Source of the DNA: Bacteroidetes bacterium UBA1941
Lineage (GTDB): Bacteria > Bacteroidota > Bacteroidia > Chitinophagales > LD1
Assembly: GCA_002336805.1 (NCBI GenBank)
Contig: DDEZ01000002.1
Span: forward strand, 310,001 to 374,000
Length of the DNA stretch: 64,000 nucleotides
Reading direction: 5' to 3'
The notes below the pieces were generated by a model. The model saw only the letters and a program-made list of their open reading frames with translations, had not been told where the DNA came from and searched no databases. A program made the position numbers and the translations under genes. Shown here piece after piece: positions 15,381 through 23,806 of the stretch. Every line of letters begins with the position of its first letter. The stretch's first letter is position 1.

Positions 15381-17378
15381 ATGGAAAATCAAAATGAAAA
15401 GGGCGGCAAGCCCTTCTACAGAGACCAAAAGCCGCGAGGCAGTGAAGACGATGGCGGACTCAAGTTTAACTTCATGTGGGTCATACTCCTGCTGGGAGTC
15501 ATTATAGTACTGTTCAATCTTCCCCTCTTTCAGCATCACACTGAGGACATATCTATGGACCAGCTGACCCAGATGCTCATGGATAATGAGGTGAAGGGTG
15601 TGGAGATAGTGGGCGGCAGAGAGGGCTATGTATATCTCTCAGACTCGGCCTTAAAGTTGCCAAAGTACGATGCACTGTCTAAAAACAAAATACTCAATAC
15701 TGTAAATGGCGGACCGCACTATGTCTTTACTGTAGCATCCAATGACAAGTTTGAAGATTACTACAACAATTTCTATAAAGACCATCCGGACAAAAGGCGT
15801 ATCATCAAGAACTATCGTGAGGCCAAGAGCTATGACAACCTTATCGGCTGGGTAGTGATCCTGGGTGTTTCCTTCCTTTTCTGGATGTTTATGCTGCGTC
15901 GCATGGGCGGTGGTGGTGTAGGTGGTCCGGGCGGCAATATCTTTAATATAGGCCGCTCCAAGGCGATCCTTTTTGACAAGGATGAGAAGATCAAGATTAC
16001 CTTTGATGATGTAGCCGGCCTCGATGAGGCCAAGGAAGAAGTGCAGGAGATCGTGAGCTTCCTAAAGAATCCTAAGAAGTACACTGCCCTCGGTGGCAAA
16101 ATACCAAAGGGCGCCCTGCTCATAGGTCCTCCCGGCACCGGCAAGACCCTCATCGCAAAGGCTATGGCGGGTGAGGCTCAGGTTCCGTTCTTTTCTATAT
16201 CGGGCTCAGACTTCGTAGAGATGTTTGTAGGTGTAGGTGCATCGCGTGTGCGTGACCTATTCCGCCAGGCGCGTGAGAAAGCTCCGTGTATCATATTCAT
16301 AGATGAGATAGACGCCATAGGCCGGGCACGAGGCAAGACGCTCGTGCAAGGCAATGATGAGCGCGAGAGCACGCTGAACCAGCTGCTGGTAGAGATGGAC
16401 GGATTCAGCGGAGAGAAAGGCGTGATCATGATAGCTGCGACCAATAGGCCGGATGTACTGGATCAGGCACTGCTCAGGCCGGGACGTTTTGACCGCCAGA
16501 TATCTATAGACAGGCCGGACCTCAAGGGCCGTGAGCAGATATTCAAGGTGCACCTGAAGGCCATCAAGACAGCTGCCGGTGTAGATCCTCTGAAGCTGGC
16601 TGCACAGACACCGGGATTCGTAGGCGCTGATATAGCTAATATATGCAATGAAGCCGCACTCATCGCCGCACGCAAGGAAAAGAACGATGTAGACTTTGAA
16701 GACTTCAATGACGCCATAGACCGTGTGATAGGTGGCCTGGAGAAGAAGAATAAGATCATCCAGCCTGATGAGAAAAAGATCATCGCCTATCATGAGGCCG
16801 GGCATGCACTCTGCGGATGGTTTCTGGAGTATGCGCACCCGCTGGTCAAGGTCTCTATCGTGCCACGTGGCGTAGCTGCCCTCGGCTATGCGCAGTACCT
16901 GCCAAAGGAGAAATACCTGGAGACGACAGAAGAAATGAAGGACCGCATGTGTATGACCATGGGTGGCCGTGCAGCAGAGCGTGTCGTGTTTGACCGCATT
17001 TCGACAGGCGCTATGAGCGATCTGGATGTAGTGACCAAGATGGCCTATGCTGCCATAGCTTACTATGGTATGAATGAGAAGGTGGGCAACGTGTCCTTCT
17101 ATGACATGGTAAACAATAGTGCTTTCTCAAAGCCATACAGCGACGAGACGGCTAAGATGATAGACGAAGAGGCGCGCAAGCTGATAGATGAGCAATATGT
17201 ACGTGCACAAGGCCTGCTGCGCGAGAAGCGTAACCTGCTGGATATCCTGGCCAATGAACTGCTGACAAAAGAAGTGATCTTCAAAGACGATCTTGAGCGC
17301 CTGCTGGGCAAGCGCCCTTTTGACAAGCAGGAATCACCAGAGGAGAGTACACCGAGTACCGCTACTCCGGATGCCTAG
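15381..17378 (+). CDS. ftsH: ATP-dependent zinc metalloprotease FtsH
   Basis: This 665-residue protein has an N-terminal membrane helix near 31-50 and a second near 153-170. The periplasmic domain lies between them, followed by a Gly-rich linker and the AAA+ domain. Walker A is GPPGTGKT (249-256), Walker B IIFIDEIDAIG, and the second region of homology contains NRPDVLDQALLRPGRFDRQ. The protease domain has the zinc motif HEAGH (471-475) and the third ligand region near GGRAAERVVF. It degrades misassembled membrane proteins and short-lived regulators. It follows rsfS by 6 nt and ends at a strong terminator. Confidence 0.96.
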   Translation: MENQNEKGGKPFYRDQKPRGSEDDGGLKFNFMWVILLLGVIIVLFNLPLFQHHTEDISMDQLTQMLMDNEVKGVEIVGGREGYVYLSDSALKLPKYDALSKNKILNTVNGGPHYVFTVASNDKFEDYYNNFYKDHPDKRRIIKNYREAKSYDNLIGWVVILGVSFLFWMFMLRRMGGGGVGGPGGNIFNIGRSKAILFDKDEKIKITFDDVAGLDEAKEEVQEIVSFLKNPKKYTALGGKIPKGALLIGPPGTGKTLIAKAMAGEAQVPFFSISGSDFVEMFVGVGASRVRDLFRQAREKAPCIIFIDEIDAIGRARGKTLVQGNDERESTLNQLLVEMDGFSGEKGVIMIAATNRPDVLDQALLRPGRFDRQISIDRPDLKGREQIFKVHLKAIKTAAGVDPLKLAAQTPGFVGADIANICNEAALIAARKEKNDVDFEDFNDAIDRVIGGLEKKNKIIQPDEKKIIAYHEAGHALCGWFLEYAHPLVKVSIVPRGVAALGYAQYLPKEKYLETTEEMKDRMCMTMGGRAAERVVFDRISTGAMSDLDVVTKMAYAAIAYYGMNEKVGNVSFYDMVNNSAFSKPYSDETAKMIDEEARKLIDEQYVRAQGLLREKRNLLDILANELLTKEVIFKDDLERLLGKRPFDKQESPEESTPSTATPDA

Positions 17379-17406
17379 TGACAAGTCATCATAAAAAGTA
17401 ACAGGA

Positions 17407-17430
17407 AAGCCGCTCTGAGCAGAGCGGCTT
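17407..17430 (+). terminator. Rho-independent terminator of rsfS-ftsH
   Basis: AAGCCGCTCT and AGAGCGGCTT pair perfectly around GAGC and run into TTTTATT, 28 nt after the ftsH stop. Confidence 0.9.
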
Positions 17431-17601
17431 TTTTATTCCACCGTGTTCGTATGTTTTCACATAGTGTCCACAAATCTGAATACTCATTGCGAAAGGGTTG
17501 AAAATCATAACTAACAATTTTTTAACCCAACCTTGTAAATAGGCAATTTTGGAAGGAGGAGGGGAGTACCCCGCCGCACGCAAGAATCAAAACAAGGGCA
17601 C

Positions 17602-18423
17602 ATGTATACAGAAGATAGTAACAGCGGCTTTCTGGGAAATTTGAAAAACCTGTTTTCATCAAAGAAAACAACCAGGGAAACTGATACAGCAGAGACAGTG
17701 ATGAATAGCTCACTGGTAGAGGAGTATATCCCACCGGTAAAGAGTATCCCTGTAGAAATACCCAAAGGGCCGATGGGCACACGTACGGTAGATTTTAGTC
17801 ATGTGGCATTCACCCCTGTGACCAAGGTAGTAGAAGAGATACAGAACACGCAGCCGGCTGCAGATGATACTACTGAGCACAAGGATCTGGACATACAGTT
17901 TGCCAGCGCGCTGATAGAGAAAGGTGGCAAATTCATCTTTTGCGAGTCTATCAGTGATGTGGTAGCTGAGCTGAAGGTGATGGCTCAGGATATGGGCTGG
18001 GCACATGTCTTCTGCTGGGAAAATGAGATCAAAGATGCCTTCTGCGAAAACGACTTTCAGAAAGGAGCTATCGGTTTTACGCTGGAAAACTCCAGTGCTG
18101 CCATCTGCCTGTGTGAAACGCTCGTGGCAGACTCCGGCAATCTGATCCTGAATCCCAAGCAGGCATCGCGCAGGAGGCTGCCTGTATTTCCACGTACGCA
18201 GATATTCCTGGCTGACACCAGCCGCCTGGCTGCAGATCTCAATAAGGCTATCGATGTCTTCAACCTCAAGAACCGCGGAGAGCTGCCATCTATACTGGAC
18301 CTGACAGACAATGTAAAAGGCCACTACTATCATGATGGCAACCTCGTTCTCAAGGCAGAGGGCACATCAGACATCTATGTATTTCTCATAGATGAAAAGA
18401 TCAAGCCAAGCCAGAGGTCCTGA
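17602..18423 (+). CDS. LUD-domain (LutC/YkgG-type) protein
   Basis: This 273-residue soluble protein has a disordered N-terminal part (1-95), then an LUD domain covering about 98-270. Recognisable segments are GGKFIFCESISDVVAEL, a region equivalent to the LutC core (GAIGFTLENSSAAICLCETL), and SDIYVFLIDEKI at the end. In lactate utilisation operons LutC works with LutA and LutB, but neither is next to this gene. It may act in another redox or quinone context, as LUD proteins alone are common in Bacteroidota. A 5' leader of about 50 nt contains CAATTTTG (17544-17551), one mismatch from a -7 element. Confidence 0.75.
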   Translation: MYTEDSNSGFLGNLKNLFSSKKTTRETDTAETVMNSSLVEEYIPPVKSIPVEIPKGPMGTRTVDFSHVAFTPVTKVVEEIQNTQPAADDTTEHKDLDIQFASALIEKGGKFIFCESISDVVAELKVMAQDMGWAHVFCWENEIKDAFCENDFQKGAIGFTLENSSAAICLCETLVADSGNLILNPKQASRRRLPVFPRTQIFLADTSRLAADLNKAIDVFNLKNRGELPSILDLTDNVKGHYYHDGNLVLKAEGTSDIYVFLIDEKIKPSQRS

Positions 18424-18472
18424 TCTTTTCAGTATCGCGCTTTTTGATTTTAAGATGTAGCTTGGCAGCAAT

Positions 18473-19786
18473 ATGGCCCGCAAGATCAAATTATTTTTAT
18501 TCTGTAGCCTTGTTTTTGCTGTCTCGGTAGCCGTATCCATACAGAGAAATCACCGTTGGGACTTCTACAATACCCTTAGCTGGGATTCTATCGGGTACTA
18601 TCTCTATGTACCGGCTGTCATGGTCAATGATAGTCTCTTTGAAAAGCTCGATACCAAGAGCCAGCCTTATGATCCGGATTCGTGGATATTCACAGACTAT
18701 CCGGGTACTCACAAGGTTTTCACCAAGTACACCTACGGTGTAGCATTATCTGAGGTACCTTTTTTCATCATATCGCGGGCAGTATATCAGTGGCAGCATG
18801 GTTCGGCGCCTACCAATATTTACTCGCCACCGGATATGCTGGCTATCATCGTCTCAGATTCATTTTACCTGGCAGCAGGATTGTTTCTTTTGGGATTAGC
18901 GCTGCTGCGGTATTTTGAGCTAAGGGTGGTCCTGATCACCGAGCTGATCCTATGGCTGGGCACCAACCTTTTTATGTATTCCTCTATGATGGTGGGATTT
19001 TCGCACGTGCCGTCCTTTTTCCTTATCGCAGCATTGATATATCTGACCCCTATCCTGTATGAGCGGCAGCGGCACATTCATTTTTTCCTGGCTGCCCTGA
19101 TGTTGGGGCTGCTAGTATTGATACGCCCTACTAATATTGTTTTCTCCCTGTATATCCTGCTGTATGATGTGTATGATCTCAGACAGTTGCGGGCTCGGCT
19201 GCAGCTGCTCAGGGCTAGCTGGATGAAGGTCATCTGGTTTCCCCTATTGGGCTTTATCGTATGGATACCGCAGTTTATGTATTGGCACTATCTGTCCGGG
19301 CACTGGCTTCTCTACTCTTATGACAGGGAGGGCTTCCCGTACTGGTATAGGCCTAAGATGCTGCAGGTGCTTTTCCATCCGTTAAACGGCTTCTTTCTAT
19401 ATGCACCGCTGATGCTCTTGAGCATGGCCGGGCTCTATCAGATACTGCGCAGGCGTATGCATTCTGCTCCGGCTATCCTGCTGGTCTTTGTGCTCACAGA
19501 TTATATCTGCGGTAGCTGGTGGTATTGGAATTTCGGACAGGCTTATGGATTCCGGCCCTACATAGACTATATGCCTATGTTGGCTGTACCTATGGCATAT
19601 TTTATCACCGGAGCTACCTCCTGGAGCTTTCGTGCGCGCAGCATATCCATGATGGTGGTAGTAGTATTGATATTCCTGAGTCTGCGTCTGCAGGCTATAT
19701 ACGATCCGCCCTGGCAGGGACAGTGGTGGGGCTGGGTCAAGGTCTACCGCGTGTACAAGGAGGCACTTTTTCTTAAGAACTTTTAG
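18473..19786 (+). CDS. Polytopic membrane protein, GT-C glycosyltransferase-like
   Basis: This 437-residue protein has about ten membrane helices, with a large first extracytoplasmic loop (residues about 25-90). That loop carries acidic residues (DSIGYYLYVPAVMVNDSLF), an arrangement typical of GT-C enzymes that use lipid-linked sugars. No full family signature was recognised. Its neighbours on the other strand are a GT4, a GT2 and an O-antigen ligase, so a role in cell-surface polysaccharide or lipoprotein glycosylation is plausible. Its stop codon overlaps the convergent GT4 stop (shared TTAG). Confidence 0.6.
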   Translation: MARKIKLFLFCSLVFAVSVAVSIQRNHRWDFYNTLSWDSIGYYLYVPAVMVNDSLFEKLDTKSQPYDPDSWIFTDYPGTHKVFTKYTYGVALSEVPFFIISRAVYQWQHGSAPTNIYSPPDMLAIIVSDSFYLAAGLFLLGLALLRYFELRVVLITELILWLGTNLFMYSSMMVGFSHVPSFFLIAALIYLTPILYERQRHIHFFLAALMLGLLVLIRPTNIVFSLYILLYDVYDLRQLRARLQLLRASWMKVIWFPLLGFIVWIPQFMYWHYLSGHWLLYSYDREGFPYWYRPKMLQVLFHPLNGFFLYAPLMLLSMAGLYQILRRRMHSAPAILLVFVLTDYICGSWWYWNFGQAYGFRPYIDYMPMLAVPMAYFITGATSWSFRARSISMMVVVVLIFLSLRLQAIYDPPWQGQWWGWVKVYRVYKEALFLKNF

Positions 19787-20907
19787 GCGACCGATTCATA
19801 AACGCCCATCACACCACGTGCAAATAGTATATCCGTCATAGCGGCAGCATGCTCATGACCAGCTATGATCATTCTCTGTCTCAGATCTGTATCAGCTATG
19901 GCTCGTGTGATAGCCGTAGCTATATCGTCAGATCGATATGGATCTACCAGCAGCGATCCCCGTCCTGCCGCCTCCTCTATGGCGCCTCCCCGTGTGGCTA
20001 TGACCGGCACGCCTGATACCAGTGCCTCCAGTACCGGCATGCCAAACCCCTCCATCAGTGCAGGGTATACGAATAGGTCAGCGCCTTGGTACAGCATCGG
20101 AATTTCTTCATTGCTCACGCCCGTTAGTACCTTGACCCTATCAGTCAGCTGCGCCTCGCGGATCACCCGCCCGATCTCATGGCCCATGCCCCCGGCACCT
20201 CCCGCCAGTACGAGGTGGTGCGGTATACGATCTTTGATAGAGGCAAAGGCTTCTATTAGTTTGATCTGGTTTTTTCGCGGGAAAAAGGAACTCACATTCA
20301 GTATATACTGCTCAGGCAGCGCATACTGACTACGGAAAGATTTTAATGCTGCCTCTTCTGCCTTTTTATAGAATCTCTGATCTATGCTTTGGTAGAGCAC
20401 ATGTATTTTCTTTTCCGGCACACGATAGTATTCTATCAGATCGCGCTTGGTTTCTTCACTTACTGCTATGATCTTTTGAGCATGTTTGACGGCATATTTT
20501 GTCTTGATGCCATATATCTGCCTGTCCGGCCAGGGGTATTGTTCCTTATGCTTCAGAAATATAAGGTCATGTATGGTCACCACGGCAGGTATTCCGGAGC
20601 GGTGTATATTGAGGGGTAGCTCATTGCTGAGGCCGTGATAGACATCTACCATATTGCGGAGCAGATCTTCGGTGATGCTATAGCTGCGCCACCACGGATG
20701 CAGTGCCTGTGAGAGCCTGGTCTCCGGCATATGCAGTGTGAATGTACCATCCAGCTCATGCAGATAGCGCTCCTGCAGGCGAGGGGTGTAGAGCTGATAC
20801 TCGTGAGCAGGATAGTCGCGCATGAGGGCATTGGCCAGTATGCGGGCATGATTGCCCAGCCCGGTGCCATTGTTCAGCATCCTCTTTGCGTCCAGTGCTA
20901 TTCTCAT
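19783..20907 (-). CDS. Glycosyltransferase family 4 (GT-B fold)
   Basis: This 374-residue enzyme has the two Rossmann-type domains of GT4. The N-terminal domain begins MRIALDAKRM with GTGLGNHARI, and the C-terminal donor-binding domain contains NVSSFFPRKNQIKLIEAF and the nucleotide-sugar motif PALMEGFGMPVLEALVSGVP, including the ExxxxxxxE pair. It transfers a sugar from a nucleotide donor to a lipid-linked glycan on the cytoplasmic face. It is the last of three overlapping genes (O-antigen ligase, GT2, GT4), with a 4-nt overlap to GT2. Confidence 0.85.
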   Translation of the reverse strand: MRIALDAKRMLNNGTGLGNHARILANALMRDYPAHEYQLYTPRLQERYLHELDGTFTLHMPETRLSQALHPWWRSYSITEDLLRNMVDVYHGLSNELPLNIHRSGIPAVVTIHDLIFLKHKEQYPWPDRQIYGIKTKYAVKHAQKIIAVSEETKRDLIEYYRVPEKKIHVLYQSIDQRFYKKAEEAALKSFRSQYALPEQYILNVSSFFPRKNQIKLIEAFASIKDRIPHHLVLAGGAGGMGHEIGRVIREAQLTDRVKVLTGVSNEEIPMLYQGADLFVYPALMEGFGMPVLEALVSGVPVIATRGGAIEEAAGRGSLLVDPYRSDDIATAITRAIADTDLRQRMIIAGHEHAAAMTDILFARGVMGVYESVA

Positions 20908-21638
20908 CTCAGTGCCAGGTAGTATTTCAGGAAAGTCTCACGCATTTTATACCTGCTGATCATCCAGCCGGCATATCCATCAGTTATCCCCCCCTGCAGT
21001 ATATAGCTCTTCAGAAATTTCGCCATCGGATTCAATAGTAGTTTGACCAGCAGGTAGGATTTGCCTTTACTTCGCAGAGGTACTGCTGCCAGTGCACCAT
21101 ACCTGTCGGCACGTTCTTTCATTTCTGCATAGCTGTCATAGCTATAGTGCCACAGGTCTCCTGACAGGTGCCGCGGTGCATCAGACGTGATCAGCTCTTC
21201 ATGTACCGCTTTATCATCCCACTGTGCGCTGCGCCGGTCGTACAGGCGTGTGCGGATATCCGGATACCAGCCACATGATCGGACAGGTCGCCCGGCCATA
21301 TGATTCAGGCGGTGTACATAGTAGCTGCCTGTGATATCAGCTTGCTTCAATGTTTGGATAGACAGGCGCAGATCGCCGGATAGTACCTCATCTGCATCTA
21401 TAGACAGGATATAGTCATGTGTGGCCTGATGAGCGCCATAGTTCTTTTGCGGCCCGAAGCCCTCGAAAGCTTTTTCTATCACTTTTGCTCCTTTTGATCT
21501 CGCTATAGCGGCGGTACCATCTGTGGAGTAGGAGTCTATCACTACTACCTCATCTGCCACGCCCGCCAGTGAGTCTATACAGGCGCCTATGTGCCGGGCC
21601 TCGTCGTGTGTGATGATGAGCGCAGAGATCTTAGTCAT
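20904..21638 (-). CDS. Glycosyltransferase family 2, LPS-core type
   Basis: This 244-residue GT-A enzyme starts MTKISALIITHDEARHIGAC and has the DxD-like SIDADEV motif (about 76-82). Later acceptor-side segments (DRRSAQWDDKAVHEEL and the DLWHYSYDSYAEM region) match the WaaE/KdtX-like glucosyltransferases of lipopolysaccharide core synthesis. It probably adds a hexose to lipid A core or to a surface glycan. It lies between O-antigen ligase (8-nt overlap) and GT4 (4-nt overlap), so all three are made from one message. Confidence 0.84.
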   Translation of the reverse strand: MTKISALIITHDEARHIGACIDSLAGVADEVVVIDSYSTDGTAAIARSKGAKVIEKAFEGFGPQKNYGAHQATHDYILSIDADEVLSGDLRLSIQTLKQADITGSYYVHRLNHMAGRPVRSCGWYPDIRTRLYDRRSAQWDDKAVHEELITSDAPRHLSGDLWHYSYDSYAEMKERADRYGALAAVPLRSKGKSYLLVKLLLNPMAKFLKSYILQGGITDGYAGWMISRYKMRETFLKYYLALR

Positions 21639-22878
21639 GGACTATGCGGCTATGAGCATAATACGTCAGGAAGATAAGTAAAAACAACAGATAGAATACG
21701 CTGCCTATCTGCTCCTCCAAAGGCGCCTCGGTGAAAAACGCGGACAGGAAGATCACAAAAAGCACCGCCATGAGCCAGCTGCCCCTACCTATATATATCA
21801 GGAATGGATAGGTAAAAGCCAGTACATATGCCAAAAGGCCGATGATACCGGCAGCAGCCCATATCCAGATAAACTCATTATGCGGCATCTTGCGGTCATC
21901 TTCATTTACTATAGCGGGAAATAGTTCATGAGACACTTTCTTTGACTCAGACAGCAGGTCACCCGCTCCTACGCCCGTCAGCGGCTGGCGCCGGATGATC
22001 TCCACACCCGTGCGCCATGAGGCGATACGCATAGCGTCAGACATATTATCTATACGCCCGGCAGCTACCTCACCCGCAGTCCAGCGCATATAGTCTATTT
22101 TCTTTTGAAAGCTGGGGATGAGATGATACAAGGCGAAAGGAGCTGCCATCGTACAGAGGGCGATCACCACCCCTGTCACATAGCGCCTGGTACGGATGAT
22201 ATACAGGAGGGCATAGAGCAGCAGGCTGCAGTATAGCGCCATCCAGCCACTGCGAGATGACAGGATATGGATCACTACAAATAAAAATGAAGCTGCAAAA
22301 AGGAGTACGTACCGGGCAATGAGTTTCTGCTCTGCCAGCCACAGCAGGCAGAAAAAAGCAAATACCAGCAGCAGTGTATAGCGTATGTGCGAAAAGGGTG
22401 TAGGTATGATACCACCCGAGCTCACGCTACGGGTGATATCATCGTAGTGCAGCGCATAGTGGATCATCACACCGGCAGCACTGATCACCATGATAGCCGC
22501 AAACGCCAATAAGAGCTTATAGAAAAATGTACGGTCTATAAATGAGAAGGCACAAAATGCTATGGGAAGAAAAAGAAATGGCAGCTTGATCTGCACAAAG
22601 CCGGCCCAAAGGTGCTTATCCTCTGTATTGATACCTGATAGTAGTATGACCAGAAAGAAAAGCGTATTGACATAGAACGCCGGGCGCGATAGGTATGTGC
22701 GCCATGTCTGCCGGATGTCAAATGCCAATATGCCATAGGCTATCAGGCCTATCACACCGATGCTGATCATGGCACGCGACACAGAGAAGCCGATAAAGAC
22801 AGACACGCAGAGCAGGTAGACGATCCATTGATCCCGCCCCTCTGGTAGTACTTTGCCGATGCCTGTCGTTTGCTGCAA
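21631..22878 (-). CDS. O-antigen ligase family membrane protein
   Basis: This 415-residue protein has about twelve membrane helices and one large periplasmic loop near residues 255-320 containing RTGVEIIRRQPLTGVGAGD and KMPHNEFIWIW. This pattern (R-rich loop, GxGxG-like turn, HNEF) is typical of Wzy_C/WaaL enzymes that attach a polymer to lipid A or to protein. The start is a TTG at 22878 with little room, since meaB starts 24 nt away on the other strand. It leads the GT2/GT4 genes. Confidence 0.83.
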   Translation of the reverse strand: MQQTTGIGKVLPEGRDQWIVYLLCVSVFIGFSVSRAMISIGVIGLIAYGILAFDIRQTWRTYLSRPAFYVNTLFFLVILLSGINTEDKHLWAGFVQIKLPFLFLPIAFCAFSFIDRTFFYKLLLAFAAIMVISAAGVMIHYALHYDDITRSVSSGGIIPTPFSHIRYTLLLVFAFFCLLWLAEQKLIARYVLLFAASFLFVVIHILSSRSGWMALYCSLLLYALLYIIRTRRYVTGVVIALCTMAAPFALYHLIPSFQKKIDYMRWTAGEVAAGRIDNMSDAMRIASWRTGVEIIRRQPLTGVGAGDLLSESKKVSHELFPAIVNEDDRKMPHNEFIWIWAAAGIIGLLAYVLAFTYPFLIYIGRGSWLMAVLFVIFLSAFFTEAPLEEQIGSVFYLLFLLIFLTYYAHSRIVHD

Positions 22879-22901
22879 ATGTTTTATATTTTCGATACGC
22901 T

Positions 22902-23801
22902 ATGCCTGCGCAAAATACGACCATCCTGTCCGATTTTAAAACCCTGGCCCGCACTATCTCTCTGGTAGAGAATGAGGCGCAAGGTTTTGAGTCTATCCTG
23001 GGGTCGCTGATGTCGCATCAGATACCGGTCATTGGTTTCACCGGTCCTCCGGGTGCAGGCAAGAGTACGCTACTGAACGCAGTGATCGGATATTTATTGG
23101 ACGAGGGCAAAAAGGTTGGCCTTATCCTCGTTGATCCATCCTCTCCATTCAATCTGGGTGCTGTGCTGGGAGACAGGCTGCGTATGACGGCACACTTTAC
23201 CAATCCCAATTTATTTATCCGCTCGCTGGCATCTCGCGGCTCTCTGGGTGGACTCAGTGACAAGATCATAGAGGTGGTAGAGGTCATGAAGGCCTACCCT
23301 TTTGATTATATTTTCATAGAGACTGTAGGCGTAGGGCAGAGTGAGGTAGAGATAGCCGGACTGGCTGATACTACGGTGGTCGTACTCGTGCCTGAGGCAG
23401 GAGACTCCGTACAGGCTATGAAGGCAGGCCTCATGGAGATAGCAGACATCTTTGTGGTCAATAAGGCTGACAGGCCCGAGGCAGAGGCTATGATCAATTT
23501 TCTCTCTCTGCAACTGCACATCAGCGGTAGGGACCATATACCGGTCCTGCGTACCGTAGCCGTAGAGTCTAAGGGCGTCAGGGAGTTGATCGCTGCATTC
23601 ATGCAGATCACTGCATCAAAAGGTAACGAAGAACGCAGGATCAGCCTGATGGCAGACAAAGCCTACAAGATCATACAACGCCACCGGATGAGAGGCTTTG
23701 ACAAAAAAGCGCTGCGCGAAGATCTGATACATGCTGCCGGCAGCCCGGGATTCAGCCTATACCGCTTCACACACGGCTATCTGGATCCACCCAAGGGCTG
23801 A
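22902..23801 (+). CDS. meaB: Methylmalonyl-CoA mutase-associated GTPase MeaB
   Basis: This 299-residue G3E-family GTPase has Walker A GPPGAGKS (48-55), DPSSPFN (about 77-83), the switch segment IETVGVGQSE and the guanine-specific NKAD. It loads and protects adenosylcobalamin on methylmalonyl-CoA mutase, or a related argininosuccinate-type pathway chaperone. No mutase gene is in the window, so its client is elsewhere. The start is an ATG at 22902. It is followed 5 nt later by the M1 peptidase gene. Confidence 0.93.
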   Translation: MPAQNTTILSDFKTLARTISLVENEAQGFESILGSLMSHQIPVIGFTGPPGAGKSTLLNAVIGYLLDEGKKVGLILVDPSSPFNLGAVLGDRLRMTAHFTNPNLFIRSLASRGSLGGLSDKIIEVVEVMKAYPFDYIFIETVGVGQSEVEIAGLADTTVVVLVPEAGDSVQAMKAGLMEIADIFVVNKADRPEAEAMINFLSLQLHISGRDHIPVLRTVAVESKGVRELIAAFMQITASKGNEERRISLMADKAYKIIQRHRMRGFDKKALREDLIHAAGSPGFSLYRFTHGYLDPPKG

Positions 23802-23806
23802 TACTA

